Shown one piece after another: positions 56,650 to 64,000 of a DNA stretch of 64,000 nucleotides. This stretch comes from Rhodomicrobium sp. R_RK_3. GTDB taxonomy: Bacteria > Pseudomonadota > Alphaproteobacteria > Rhizobiales > Rhodomicrobiaceae. The stretch is from NCBI RefSeq assembly GCF_002198715.1, contig NZ_MWLK01000030.1:1-64000 (forward strand). The letters run 5' to 3'. A program made the translations under genes and the position numbers. Position 1 is the first letter of the stretch. Every line of letters begins with the position of its first letter. Under the pieces are notes generated by a model. It did not search any database. It worked only from the letters and a program-made list of their open reading frames with translations, and was not told the DNA's origin.

Positions 56650-57026
56650 AGCGCCAATATGTGTATATGCACGTATAAGTCAATCCCCGTATCGGCGCGG
56701 GGCTGCGATCATGCTTTACGGATCAATCCGGGAATTTTGCGGCTCCGGGCCGGTCGCGGGGCGCGCCCAGGCTCAGTCCGCCATCCGGCAGGATCGGCTT
56801 CGGTTTCCTGGTAGCGTTGATTTCGAACCGCAAATCCGTCTCCTCGTCAAACGCCAGAAGCCGCCCGCGACGGGACGGCCCTTGGCCTTCAAACATAGGA
56901 TGTGTGCGAAATACGGCTAGCCGTTCCCGTCGCGGCGCTTACCGCTATAGCCAAAAACCCCGGTTTGTAACCGAAGGTAAACAGAGACGGCCGCACGGGC
57001 GGGCGCGGCCGCAGCAATCAGCGCCG
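56650..57026. promoter_or_regulatory. MarR upstream gap with a candidate operator
   Basis: The 377-bp gap between the marR and dctM genes has an imperfect palindrome TATGTGTATATGCACGTATA at 56658-56677, 9 bp before the marR start. MarR-type proteins bind such 16-20 bp palindromes. The rest of the gap holds no gene I can support, although plus-strand frames antisense to marR run into it. Confidence 0.4.
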
Positions 57027-58313
57027 CTATTGTCCGAGGATCAGACGTGGCAGGGTCAGCGAGAAGGCGGGCACATAGGTCACCAGGAACAGCGCCGCCA
57101 GCAGAGCCGCATAGAACGGCATGATGGTGCGCATCACCTCGGTGATCGAGATGCCGCCGATGGCACAGCCGACGAATTGCGTCGTGCCGACCGGCGGCGT
57201 GTTCAGCCCCAGCGCGCAGTTGATCAGCATCAGCATGCCGAACTGCACCGGACCCATGCCGTACTGCATGCAGATCGGCAGGAAGATCGGCGTGCAGATC
57301 AGGATGGTCGCCGCCATGTCGAGGAAGGTGCCGAGCAGGAACAGGATGATGTTGACCAGGAGGAAGATCACCCAGGGCGAGGTCGACAGCGACGAGAGGG
57401 CATTGCCGGTCATCTCCGCCGCCCCGTAGAGGCTGATGAGATAGCCGAGCGTGTTGGAGACGCCGATCAGCAGCAGCACGATGCCGGTGGTCTTCACCGC
57501 CTTCGCCGCCGCCTTGATGAAATGCGAGAACGTCAGCGAGCGGTAGAGGAAGGCCGCCAGAAGGATCGAATAGACCACCGCGACCGCCGCCGATTCCGTC
57601 GCTGTGAAGACGCCAGAGAGGATGCCGACCACGATGATGACGATGACCAGCAGCCCCGGTACCGCCGCCGCCAGCGACACGGCGACCGCGTTCCAGCCCG
57701 GGAAGCTCCCCGCCGGGTAGCCGCGCTTCACCGCCACCGCATAGGCCGCGATCAGCATGCAGACCGTCAGCAGCAGCGCGGGGAAGAGGCCGGCTAAGAT
57801 CAGCGCCGCGATCGAGACTTTGCCGCCCGCCGCCAGCGCGTAGATGATGATGTTGTGGCTGGTCGGCATCAGCGCGCCGACGAGCGAGGCGTGCGTCGTC
57901 ACGTTCACTGCATAATCGGCGTCGTAGCCCTCGCGCTTCATCATCGGGATCATGGTCGCGCCCATGGCCGAGACGTCGGCGACCGGCGAGCCGGAGACGC
58001 CGCCGAACAGCGTGCAGGCGACGACATTGGCCATGCCGAGCCCGCCGCGCACATGGCCGACGAGATCCTTGGCGAACTTCACGATGCGGTCGGCGACGCC
58101 GCTATGCAGCATCAGCTCGCCCGCGAAGATGAAGAAGGGGATGGCCAGGAACGAAAAGATGTTCATGCCCGAGGCCATGCGCTGGAAGACGATGGCGAGC
58201 GGCAGCCCCTCATAGAGGAAGGTGACGACCGCCGACAGGCCGATGGCGAATGCGACGGGCACGCCGAACAGCAGCAGGCCGAAAAACGAGCCGCTCAGGA
58301 TTGCTAATGCCAT
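57027..58313 (-). CDS. dctM: TRAP transporter large permease (DctM), uronate locus
   Basis: The 428-residue protein has about 12 hydrophobic segments. DctM landmarks are PFFIFAGELMLHSGVADRIVKFAKDLVGH, FGGVSGSPVADVSAMG and MPTSHNIIIYALAAGG. It is the cation-coupled channel of the transporter encoded with DctQ and DctP here. The neighbouring udh, kdgD and cycloisomerase genes suggest that a hexuronate is carried. It overlaps the dctQ gene by 10 bp. Confidence 0.92.
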   Translation of the reverse strand: MALAILSGSFFGLLLFGVPVAFAIGLSAVVTFLYEGLPLAIVFQRMASGMNIFSFLAIPFFIFAGELMLHSGVADRIVKFAKDLVGHVRGGLGMANVVACTLFGGVSGSPVADVSAMGATMIPMMKREGYDADYAVNVTTHASLVGALMPTSHNIIIYALAAGGKVSIAALILAGLFPALLLTVCMLIAAYAVAVKRGYPAGSFPGWNAVAVSLAAAVPGLLVIVIIVVGILSGVFTATESAAVAVVYSILLAAFLYRSLTFSHFIKAAAKAVKTTGIVLLLIGVSNTLGYLISLYGAAEMTGNALSSLSTSPWVIFLLVNIILFLLGTFLDMAATILICTPIFLPICMQYGMGPVQFGMLMLINCALGLNTPPVGTTQFVGCAIGGISITEVMRTIMPFYAALLAALFLVTYVPAFSLTLPRLILGQ

Positions 58314-58828
58314 GACGGTGTGACCTCCTGCCCGTAGAGCAGCGCCAGGATGTGCTCGATCGAGAACAGCACGATCAGCCCGCCGGCGATGACCACCGGA
58401 ATATGGCTGACGCCTTCGGACAGGCCGAGCGTCGGGATGGCGTAATGCATCACCGACAGGCCAAGCCTTGCGCCGTGCCAGGCCATCAGCGCGCCGAACA
58501 CGGCGACCAGCATGTGGATGACGATTTCGAAGACGATCTGGAAGCGGGCGGGGAAGATCAGCGCCGCCAGCGATTCCATGCCGATATGCCGGGCGTCTCG
58601 GACGCCCACCGCGGCGCCCAGCATGGTGACATAAAGCACGAGCACCAAAGCGAGGCTTTCCGCCCAGATCGGCGTGTCATTCATCACATAGCGGCCAAAG
58701 ACCTGCCAGGTCACGACCAGCACGAGCGCGGTGAGGCCGGCGACCGCCAGCATCAGGCACAGCCGGGAGATGCGCCGGTTGATGGCCGTCAGCCAACTGA
58801 GGGCGGTGCTCCCGGCGGTCTCGCTCAT
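58304..58828 (-). CDS. dctQ: TRAP transporter small permease (DctQ), uronate locus
   Basis: The ATG at 58828 gives 174 residues. GTG at 58849, directly after the dctP stop, is an alternative that adds seven residues. Four membrane segments are visible, with VFGRYVMNDTPIWAESLALVLVLYVTMLGAAVGVRD as the DctQ core. It pairs with the overlapping DctM. Confidence 0.88.
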   Translation of the reverse strand: MSETAGSTALSWLTAINRRISRLCLMLAVAGLTALVLVVTWQVFGRYVMNDTPIWAESLALVLVLYVTMLGAAVGVRDARHIGMESLAALIFPARFQIVFEIVIHMLVAVFGALMAWHGARLGLSVMHYAIPTLGLSEGVSHIPVVIAGGLIVLFSIEHILALLYGQEVTPSWH

Positions 58829-58849
58829 GGTTTCTGCCTGCTGCAGCAC

Positions 58850-59842
58850 CTATTTCGTCTCCGAAATGCGCTTCACGAGGGATTGCAGCGCCGGGGTCGC
58901 GGCGAACTTGTCGTAGACCGGCTTCACCGCGTCGGAGAAGGCCTGACGGTCGAGGTCCTTGGTGATGACGCCGCCCGCCGCTTCGACGATTTTCTGCGAG
59001 GCCGCCTCGCGCTCATCCCAGAGCTGGCGCATATAGGGCACCGAGTCCTTGGCGGCCTTGCGGATGGCTTCCTGCTCTTCCTTGGTCAGCGTGTCCCAGA
59101 CCATTTTGGAGAACACCAGGATCTCCGGCGCCATGGAGTGCTCGGTCAGGCTGTAGAACTTGGCCACTTCATAATGCTTGGAGGATTCGTAGGACGGCCA
59201 GTTGTTCTCGGCGCCATCGACGACGCCGGTTTTCAGCGCGGTGTAGACTTCGGCATAGGGCATCGGCGTCGGGTTGGCGCCCAGCGCTTGCATCATCGAC
59301 ACCCACATGTCCGACTGCTGCACGCGGACCTTGAGGCCCTTCATGTCGGCGGGCGTCTTGATCGCCTTCTTGTTCAGATAGAAGGAGCGGGCGCCGCTGT
59401 CGTAGAAGGCGAGGCCGACGAAGCCATGCGGCTCGAGCGACTTCAGGATGTCGTCGCCGACCGGGCCGTCGAGCACCTGGCGCATATGCGCGGTCGAGCG
59501 GAAGATGAAGGGCAGCGCCGGGATGATGGTCTCGGCGGCGATGTTGTTGAAGGCGGCGCTGTTGACGCGGACCATGTCGAGCGCGCCGAGCTTGGTCTGC
59601 TCGACCGTGTCCTTCTCCGAGCCGAGCGTGCTCTGGCCGAAGACCTTCACCGAATATTTGCCGCCGGTGCGCTCCGCGACCAGCTTGCCGAGATATTCGA
59701 CGGCCTTGACGGTCGGGTAGTCGGCGGGGTGGACGTCGGCGGAGCGGAACTCCCTCGCCGAGGCCGCGCCCGACAGTGCCGCCACCAGCGCCGCGGCACC
59801 GAGCACGCGGAATCCGCGCGCGAAAATCTCAACTTTTCCCAT
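58850..59842 (-). CDS. dctP: TRAP transporter solute-binding protein (DctP), probably hexuronate-binding
   Basis: GGGAGGAGTTTT before the ATG at 59842 fixes the start (330 residues). The signal peptide is FRVLGAAALVAALSGAASA. KGLKVRVQQSDMWVSMMQALGANPTPMPYAEVYTALKTGVVDGAENNWPSYESSKHYEVAKFYSLTEH is the conserved ligand region: the Arg in VRVQ binds the carboxylate, and ENNWPS is frequent in sugar-acid-binding members. It is the first gene of dctPQM, divergent from gntR-kdgD-udh. Confidence 0.88.
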   Translation of the reverse strand: MGKVEIFARGFRVLGAAALVAALSGAASAREFRSADVHPADYPTVKAVEYLGKLVAERTGGKYSVKVFGQSTLGSEKDTVEQTKLGALDMVRVNSAAFNNIAAETIIPALPFIFRSTAHMRQVLDGPVGDDILKSLEPHGFVGLAFYDSGARSFYLNKKAIKTPADMKGLKVRVQQSDMWVSMMQALGANPTPMPYAEVYTALKTGVVDGAENNWPSYESSKHYEVAKFYSLTEHSMAPEILVFSKMVWDTLTKEEQEAIRKAAKDSVPYMRQLWDEREAASQKIVEAAGGVITKDLDRQAFSDAVKPVYDKFAATPALQSLVKRISETK

Positions 59843-59903
59843 AAAACTCCTCCCTGGACGGATAATCACCGTTTCTGAGGCCCACCTGCCGGGAGCCATA
59901 TGC

Positions 59904-59914
59904 TTATCATACAA
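59904..59914. promoter_or_regulatory. Candidate GntR operator TTATCATACAA (dctP side)
   Basis: TTATCATACAA lies 62 bp before the dctP start. It matches the site at 60055-60065 in ten of eleven bases and in the next base (C). The shared TCATACAAC suggests that one regulator binds at both ends of the divergent gap. Confidence 0.5.
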
Positions 59915-60054
59915 CATGGCCGGAAGTTTTCGTCAATATGGCTCGAAAGTTTAATTAAAAGCGCTCGGTTGCCTAGTGAATGCGGCTGTCAGCCTGAGTT
60001 CCGCCGAATGGATACCGAAGCGTGCGGGCGTCGGACACGGGAACGTGACGCATC

Positions 60055-60065
60055 TTGTCATACAA
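60055..60065. promoter_or_regulatory. Candidate GntR operator TTGTCATACAA (gntR side)
   Basis: TTGT-CAT-ACAA has 4-bp inverted arms, a pattern typical of FCD-type GntR operators. It lies 25 bp before the gntR ATG, where it could mediate autoregulation. A one-mismatch copy sits 151 bp away near dctP. Confidence 0.55.
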
Positions 60066-60089
60066 CAAAATGGATGTTAAAACCGGTTC

Positions 60090-60863
60090 ATGGCTCCCGG
60101 CGGACAGCGCCCAGCGAGCGAAAGGACCAGGATCTTGACGGCACTCCGCCAACGCGAAACGCTCACCTCGCAGCTCAGCAAGGCTTTGCGCGCCCGCATC
60201 GACAGCGGCGAGCTGAAGCCGGGCGACAAGCTGCCGAGCGAGCAGGAGCTGGTCGAGCGCTATGGCGTCAGCCGCACCGTGGTGCGCGAGGCGATCTCCA
60301 GCCTGCGCGCCTCCGGTTTTGTCGCGACCCAGCAGGGCGTCGGTGCCTTCGTGCTGCAACGCGCCGGCTGGCCCGCCCTCCCCGGCAGCGAGACCAGCCC
60401 GGACCTGCTGCAGGAGATCGTCAACGTATTGGAATTGCGCATCGCCCTCGAAGTCGAGGCCTCGGCGCTCGCCGCCCAGCGCCGCAAACCCGAACATATC
60501 AGCCAGATGCGCGAGGCGCTCGACCGCATGGCCGAGATGATCGAGGCCAGCGAAGACGCCATTGCGCCCGATCTGCGCTTCCACTCCGCCATCGCCGAGG
60601 CGACCGGCAATTCGCATTTTACCCATCTGTTCAGCTATCTCGGCGCGCTGCTGATCCCGCGCGCCCGGGTGCCGACCTTCCGCTTCTATGCCGCCGATCC
60701 GGTCGAATATCTGCTCCGCGTCAACCGCGAGCATGAGGAGATCTACCGCGCGATCCACCGGCAGGATTCCGACGCTGCCCGCTCGGCCATGCGCCTGCAT
60801 CTGAGCAACAGCCGCGAGCGCCTGCGCGGCGGGCTGGAGAATCCCCCGAAGACCGATGACTGA
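60090..60863 (+). CDS. GntR-family regulator, FCD subfamily (hexuronate locus)
   Basis: The 257-residue frame from ATG 60090 has the winged helix at ~25-90: LTSQLSKALRARIDSGELKPGDKLPSEQELVERYGVSRTVVREAISSLRASGFV. The FCD effector domain follows, with LRFHSAIAEATGNSHF and HEEIYRAIHRQDSDAARSAMRLHL among the metal/ligand positions. A TTG at 60135 would give a more typical length of 242. It probably represses the two divergent arms until a pathway intermediate binds. Confidence 0.87.
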   Translation: MAPGGQRPASERTRILTALRQRETLTSQLSKALRARIDSGELKPGDKLPSEQELVERYGVSRTVVREAISSLRASGFVATQQGVGAFVLQRAGWPALPGSETSPDLLQEIVNVLELRIALEVEASALAAQRRKPEHISQMREALDRMAEMIEASEDAIAPDLRFHSAIAEATGNSHFTHLFSYLGALLIPRARVPTFRFYAADPVEYLLRVNREHEEIYRAIHRQDSDAARSAMRLHLSNSRERLRGGLENPPKTDD

Positions 60864-60896
60864 CGCAACGACACCCATTCAAGCCTCAAGGTTCTC

Positions 60897-61832
60897 ATGC
60901 ATCCGGATGAATTGAAGCGCGTGCTTTCGGCTGGCCTTTTGTCTTTCCCCGTCACCGATTTCGCCGCCAATGGTGATTTCAACCCGGCCTCCTATCGCGC
61001 CCGGCTGGAATGGCTGATACCCTACGGCGCCAGCGCGCTGTTCGCGGCGGGCGGCACCGGCGAGTTCTTCTCGCTGACGCCCGAGGAATATTCCGCCGTC
61101 ATCGGCTGCGCGGTCGACACCTGCCGCGACGCGATGCCGATCATCGCGGGCGCTGGCTACGGCACGCGGCAGGCCATCGCCTACGCGAAGGAGGCCGAAC
61201 GGCTCGGCGCGGCCGGGCTGCTGGTGCTGCCGCATTACCTGGTCGAGGCGGATGCGGACGGCGTCGCCAGCCATGTCGCGGCCATCTGCAAATCGGTGAA
61301 GCTGGGCGTCATCGTCTATAATCGCGGCCTCTGCCGCCTGCAGGCGGACACGCTCGCCCGCCTCGCCGATGAATGCCCCAACCTGATCGGCTTCAAGGAC
61401 GGCATCGGCGATCTGGAACTGCTGGTCGCCATCCGCCGCAAGCTGGGCGACCGCCTTGCCTATCTCGGCGGCCTGCCGACGGCGGAATTCTTCGCCGCGC
61501 CATACAAGGCGGCGGGCGTGCCGGTCTATTCCTCCGCGGTGTTCAACTTCATTCCGCGCGCCGCCATGGATTTCTACCGCGCCATCGCCGCCGACGACAC
61601 GGCGACCGTCAACCGGCTGCTCGACGATTTCTTCATGCCCTACGCCCAGATCCGCAATCGCCGCGCCGGTTACGCGGTGAGCATCGTCAAGGCGGGCGTG
61701 CGCATCGTCGGGCGCGATGCCGGGCCGGTGCGCTCGCCGCTCGCCGACCTGACGGAACAGGAGCACGCGATGCTGGAAACGCTGGTCGCGAAAATGGGGT
61801 CGCAGGAATTGAGCGGGGGCGCACATGCGTAA
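60897..61832 (+). CDS. kdgD: 5-dehydro-4-deoxyglucarate dehydratase
   Basis: The 311-residue protein belongs to the DapA/NAL lyase family. GGTGEFFSL (~52) binds the carboxylate, Tyr141 in VIVYNRG and Lys167 in GFKDGIGD form the catalytic pair. It dehydrates and decarboxylates 5-keto-4-deoxyglucarate to 2-oxoglutarate semialdehyde. It lies 33 bp after gntR and overlaps udh by 8 bp. The dehydrogenase for the semialdehyde product is not in the window, unless the aldehyde dehydrogenase at 49.3-50.7 kb serves. Confidence 0.92.
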   Translation: MHPDELKRVLSAGLLSFPVTDFAANGDFNPASYRARLEWLIPYGASALFAAGGTGEFFSLTPEEYSAVIGCAVDTCRDAMPIIAGAGYGTRQAIAYAKEAERLGAAGLLVLPHYLVEADADGVASHVAAICKSVKLGVIVYNRGLCRLQADTLARLADECPNLIGFKDGIGDLELLVAIRRKLGDRLAYLGGLPTAEFFAAPYKAAGVPVYSSAVFNFIPRAAMDFYRAIAADDTATVNRLLDDFFMPYAQIRNRRAGYAVSIVKAGVRIVGRDAGPVRSPLADLTEQEHAMLETLVAKMGSQELSGGAHA

Positions 61833-62643
61833 GGTTCTGATCACAGGGGCGTCGGGCGGCGTCGGCACGCGGCTGCGCAGCTTGCTGAAGCCGGTCTATC
61901 CGGAGCTGGTGCTGAGCGATCTGAAAGCGCCGGACGATCTCGGCGCGGACGAGGCCTTCATCGCCGCCGATCTGTCCGACATGGCCCAGGTCGAGGCGGC
62001 CGTCCAAGGCGTCGACGGCATCGTGCATCTCGGCGGCTATTCCATCGAGGGGCCGTGGGAGACCATCCTGCAAGCCAACATCATCGGCACCTATAATCTG
62101 TTCGAGGCGGCGCGCCGGCACGGCGTGAAGCGCGTCGTCTTCGCCTCGTCGAACCATGTCGTGGGCTTCTATCCGCGCCATGAGACCATCGGCGTCGATG
62201 CGGTGCCGCTGCCCGATACGCGCTACGGCGTCAGCAAGCTGTTCGGCGAAGGCGTCGCCTCGCTCTACGCCTATAAGCACGGCATCGGCGTGCTCAGCAT
62301 CCGCATCGGCAATGTCGGCGACGCGCCGCTCGACGAGCGCCGCCTGGCGATCTGGCTGAAGCCGGCGGATCTGGTCGCCCTGATCCGCCTCGGGCTGGAA
62401 TCGCCGGAACTGGTCTATGAGGTCGTCTACGGCATGTCGAACAATGAGCGCGCCTGGTGGGACAATGCGCTGGCGCAGTCGCTCGGCTACCGGCCCGAGG
62501 GCCGCAGCGAAGCCTTTGCCGAAGAGGTGCTGGCGGCGCAGGCCAAGCTGCCGAAGGACCCGGTCGGCGATTACTTCCAGGGCGGCCCGTTCTGCACCGA
62601 CGCGTTCGACGCCGATCTGGAGCGCATCAAAGAGTTTGGCTGA
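61825..62643 (+). CDS. udh: NAD-dependent uronate dehydrogenase
   Basis: The 272-residue extended SDR has the cofactor motif TGASGGVG, Asp32 after the second strand (LSDLKAP, NAD preference), and YGVSK with Tyr134 and Lys138. Segments [27 protein letters not shown] and [13 protein letters not shown] match the Agrobacterium Udh pattern. It oxidises D-galacturonate or D-glucuronate to the aldaro-1,5-lactone. It overlaps kdgD and is followed 10 bp later by the enolase-superfamily gene. Confidence 0.93.
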   Translation: MRKVLITGASGGVGTRLRSLLKPVYPELVLSDLKAPDDLGADEAFIAADLSDMAQVEAAVQGVDGIVHLGGYSIEGPWETILQANIIGTYNLFEAARRHGVKRVVFASSNHVVGFYPRHETIGVDAVPLPDTRYGVSKLFGEGVASLYAYKHGIGVLSIRIGNVGDAPLDERRLAIWLKPADLVALIRLGLESPELVYEVVYGMSNNERAWWDNALAQSLGYRPEGRSEAFAEEVLAAQAKLPKDPVGDYFQGGPFCTDAFDADLERIKEFG

Positions 62644-62653
62644 GGGCAGGCCG

Positions 62654-63742
62654 ATGGTCACGATCAAAAGCGTCGATGCGATCGCGCTGAGAATGCCGTT
62701 CGATGATTTCTACGCCGGCCCACGTCCCGCCCCGCGCGGCTGGACGCATTTCGAAACCGTGCTTGTCAGGGTCGAGAGTACGGACGGCGCGGTCGGCTGG
62801 GGCGAAGCCTTCGCCTATAGCTGCGCGCGGGCGGTTCATGCGGCGGTGACGGAGATGGTCGCGCCGCTGGTCGCCGGACGCAGCGTCGAGGATATTCCGG
62901 CGCTGAATTTCGAGCTGCAGAAGCGGCTGCACATTCAGGGCCGCTACGGCATCACCATATTCGCCATCTCCGGCCTCGACATCGCGCTGTGGGATCTCGC
63001 CGCCAAGCGCGCGGGCAAGTCGCTCGCCGATCATCTCGGCGGCGCGCACAGGGACCGCCTGCCCGCCTATGCGAGCCTCGTCCGGTATGGCGCGCCGGGC
63101 GCGGTCGAGGAGATCGCGGGGCGCGCGGCGGCCGAAGGCTATCCGGCCGTCAAGCTGCATGAGCCGGATTTCGACTGCGTCGCCGCAGGGCGGAGCGCGG
63201 TCGGTGCTTCCATCGGCCTGATGACCGACGTCAACTGCGCCTGGACCGAGCCGGAAGCAGCGGCGATGATTTCCCGGCTGAAGCCGCTCGACATGATGTG
63301 GGTCGAGGAGCCGGTCTTCCCGCCCGACGATTACGAGGCGCTGCGCCGCCTGTCGCAGCTCGGCGTACCGCTGGCGGCGGGCGAAAATGCCTGCACCGCC
63401 CTGGAGTTCAGCCGCCTGACGGGCGCCGTCGCCTTTCCGCAGCCGAGCGTCATCAAGGCGGGCGGCGTCAGCGAATTCCTGGCTATCGCCGCGCTCGCTA
63501 CGGCGGCGGGCAAGACCGCCATGCCGCATTCCCCCTATTTCGGCCCCGGCTATTGGGCGACGCTGCAGCTCGGTGCGCATCTGCCCGAAACCGGCTTCGT
63601 CGAATTTCTCTACACCCGGCCCGACGCATGGATCGGCGAGAACATCCCGCTTCCCGAGGCCGGGCACATCGCCGTTCCGCCCGGCCCCGGCATCGGCTTC
63701 ACGCCGGACGCCGCCGTGCTCGACCGCTACCGTCTTTCCTGA
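62654..63742 (+). CDS. Enolase-superfamily enzyme, probably galactarolactone cycloisomerase
   Basis: The ATG at 62654 (AGGGCAGG upstream) gives 362 residues. The mandelate-racemase-type barrel has KLHEPD with Lys167 and His169, metal ligands Asp192 (TDVN), Glu218 (WVEEP) and Glu244 (AGEN), and His292 in MPHSPYFGPG. KxH in place of KxK marks a subgroup. Given udh, kdgD and the following amidohydrolase, the enzyme is best read as the cycloisomerase that opens galactaro-1,4-lactone to 5-keto-4-deoxyglucarate (Gci). A galactarate/glucarate dehydratase is the alternative. Confidence 0.75.
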   Translation: MVTIKSVDAIALRMPFDDFYAGPRPAPRGWTHFETVLVRVESTDGAVGWGEAFAYSCARAVHAAVTEMVAPLVAGRSVEDIPALNFELQKRLHIQGRYGITIFAISGLDIALWDLAAKRAGKSLADHLGGAHRDRLPAYASLVRYGAPGAVEEIAGRAAAEGYPAVKLHEPDFDCVAAGRSAVGASIGLMTDVNCAWTEPEAAAMISRLKPLDMMWVEEPVFPPDDYEALRRLSQLGVPLAAGENACTALEFSRLTGAVAFPQPSVIKAGGVSEFLAIAALATAAGKTAMPHSPYFGPGYWATLQLGAHLPETGFVEFLYTRPDAWIGENIPLPEAGHIAVPPGPGIGFTPDAAVLDRYRLS

Positions 63743-63749
63743 GGGCATC

Positions 63750-64000
63750 ATGATCACCAGAACGCTGACCGGCCCCGCGCCGCGCCTGAAGACGCCGCCG
63801 CATACTTGCGACACGCATATCCATTTCTACGACAAGCGCTTCCTCGCTTTGCCCGGCACGCCGTCGCCTGCCGACGCCTCCGTCTCGGAATACCGGCAGG
63901 TCATGGACTGGCTCGGCATCGAGCGCGTCGTGGTGGTGCAGCCGAACGCCTATGGCGACGACAATACGCTCATCATGAACGCGGTCGCCGAGCTCGGCGA
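63750..64000 (+). CDS. Amidohydrolase-family protein, partial (galactarolactone isomerase-like)
   Basis: The ATG at 63750 starts a frame open to the window end (83 codons). The N-terminus has CDTHIHFYDKRF with the metal-binding His23 and His25 of COG3618-type amidohydrolases, followed by EYRQVMDWLGIERVVVVQPNAYGDD. In the Agrobacterium uronate locus such a protein isomerises galactaro-1,5-lactone to the 1,4-lactone (GLI), which would link Udh to the cycloisomerase here. It lies 7 bp after the enolase gene. Most of it is outside the window. Confidence 0.7.
   Translation, partial: MITRTLTGPAPRLKTPPHTCDTHIHFYDKRFLALPGTPSPADASVSEYRQVMDWLGIERVVVVQPNAYGDDNTLIMNAVAELG

Overview
The window is high-GC bacterial DNA, except for the first ~4.7 kb, which is visibly more AT-rich. 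The gene set suggests an alphaproteobacterium, probably Hyphomicrobiales: several TRAP transporters with C4-type binding proteins, an alphaproteobacterial outer-membrane porin, rpsU starting with the usual [12 protein letters not shown] block, YdcH/DUF465, and the Agrobacterium-type oxidative uronate pathway. The species assignment is inference.

Region 1 (1-4.7 kb) is an accessory island. Its left edge carries two copies of an IS21-type terminal repeat. Inside lies a tight minus-strand operon: an ABC ATPase, a ~583-residue polytopic membrane protein, and an N-terminal adaptor-like domain fused to a trypsin-like peptidase. All three genes are damaged: in-frame stops with no visible Walker A, a frameshift at a G8 run, and truncation before the catalytic serine. 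It looks like a decayed or phase-switched conflict or surveillance system.

Region 2 (4.8-18.5 kb) holds two secreted proteins of unknown role, an orphan TAXI binding protein, a ThDP enzyme, a beta-lactamase-fold hydrolase, a complete five-gene peptide/opine-type ABC importer (ATPase, ATPase, binding protein, permease, permease) and a convergent AraC regulator.

Region 3 (18.6-28 kb) is a formate module. FdhE, the cytochrome b, the Fe-S subunit and a selenocysteine-containing catalytic subunit of respiratory formate dehydrogenase run leftward. A Tat-exported bicupin oxalate decarboxylase diverges from them. Together they could turn periplasmic oxalate into formate and then into electrons for quinone. 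A cysteine synthase and an alpha/beta hydrolase follow. From 28.0 to 29.6 kb there are three gene remnants (SNF2 helicase, LysR regulator, ABC binding protein) around an intact SYLF protein.

Region 4 (29.8-36.7 kb) groups AroQ, a three-part TRAP transporter, a GntR regulator and an AroE-like dehydrogenase with an NAD-type pocket. This fits quinate/shikimate uptake and catabolism. A porin with a clear terminator closes the region.

Region 5 (36.8-56.7 kb) is mostly core or housekeeping: PrpE, a medium-chain acyl-CoA synthetase, PurE/PurK, S21, a TPR lipoprotein, an alpha/beta hydrolase, a Spy-like protein, a YedK/SRAP protein, a winged-helix regulator, an acetolactate synthase, an aldehyde dehydrogenase, an SDR and a MarR-MFP-RND efflux operon. 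Palindromic repeats sit in two of the convergent gaps.

Region 6 (57-64 kb) is an oxidative hexuronate locus. A TRAP transporter is divergent from gntR-kdgD-udh-cycloisomerase-lactone isomerase, with two copies of a TTxTCATACAA operator-like site between the two arms. The last gene runs off the window.
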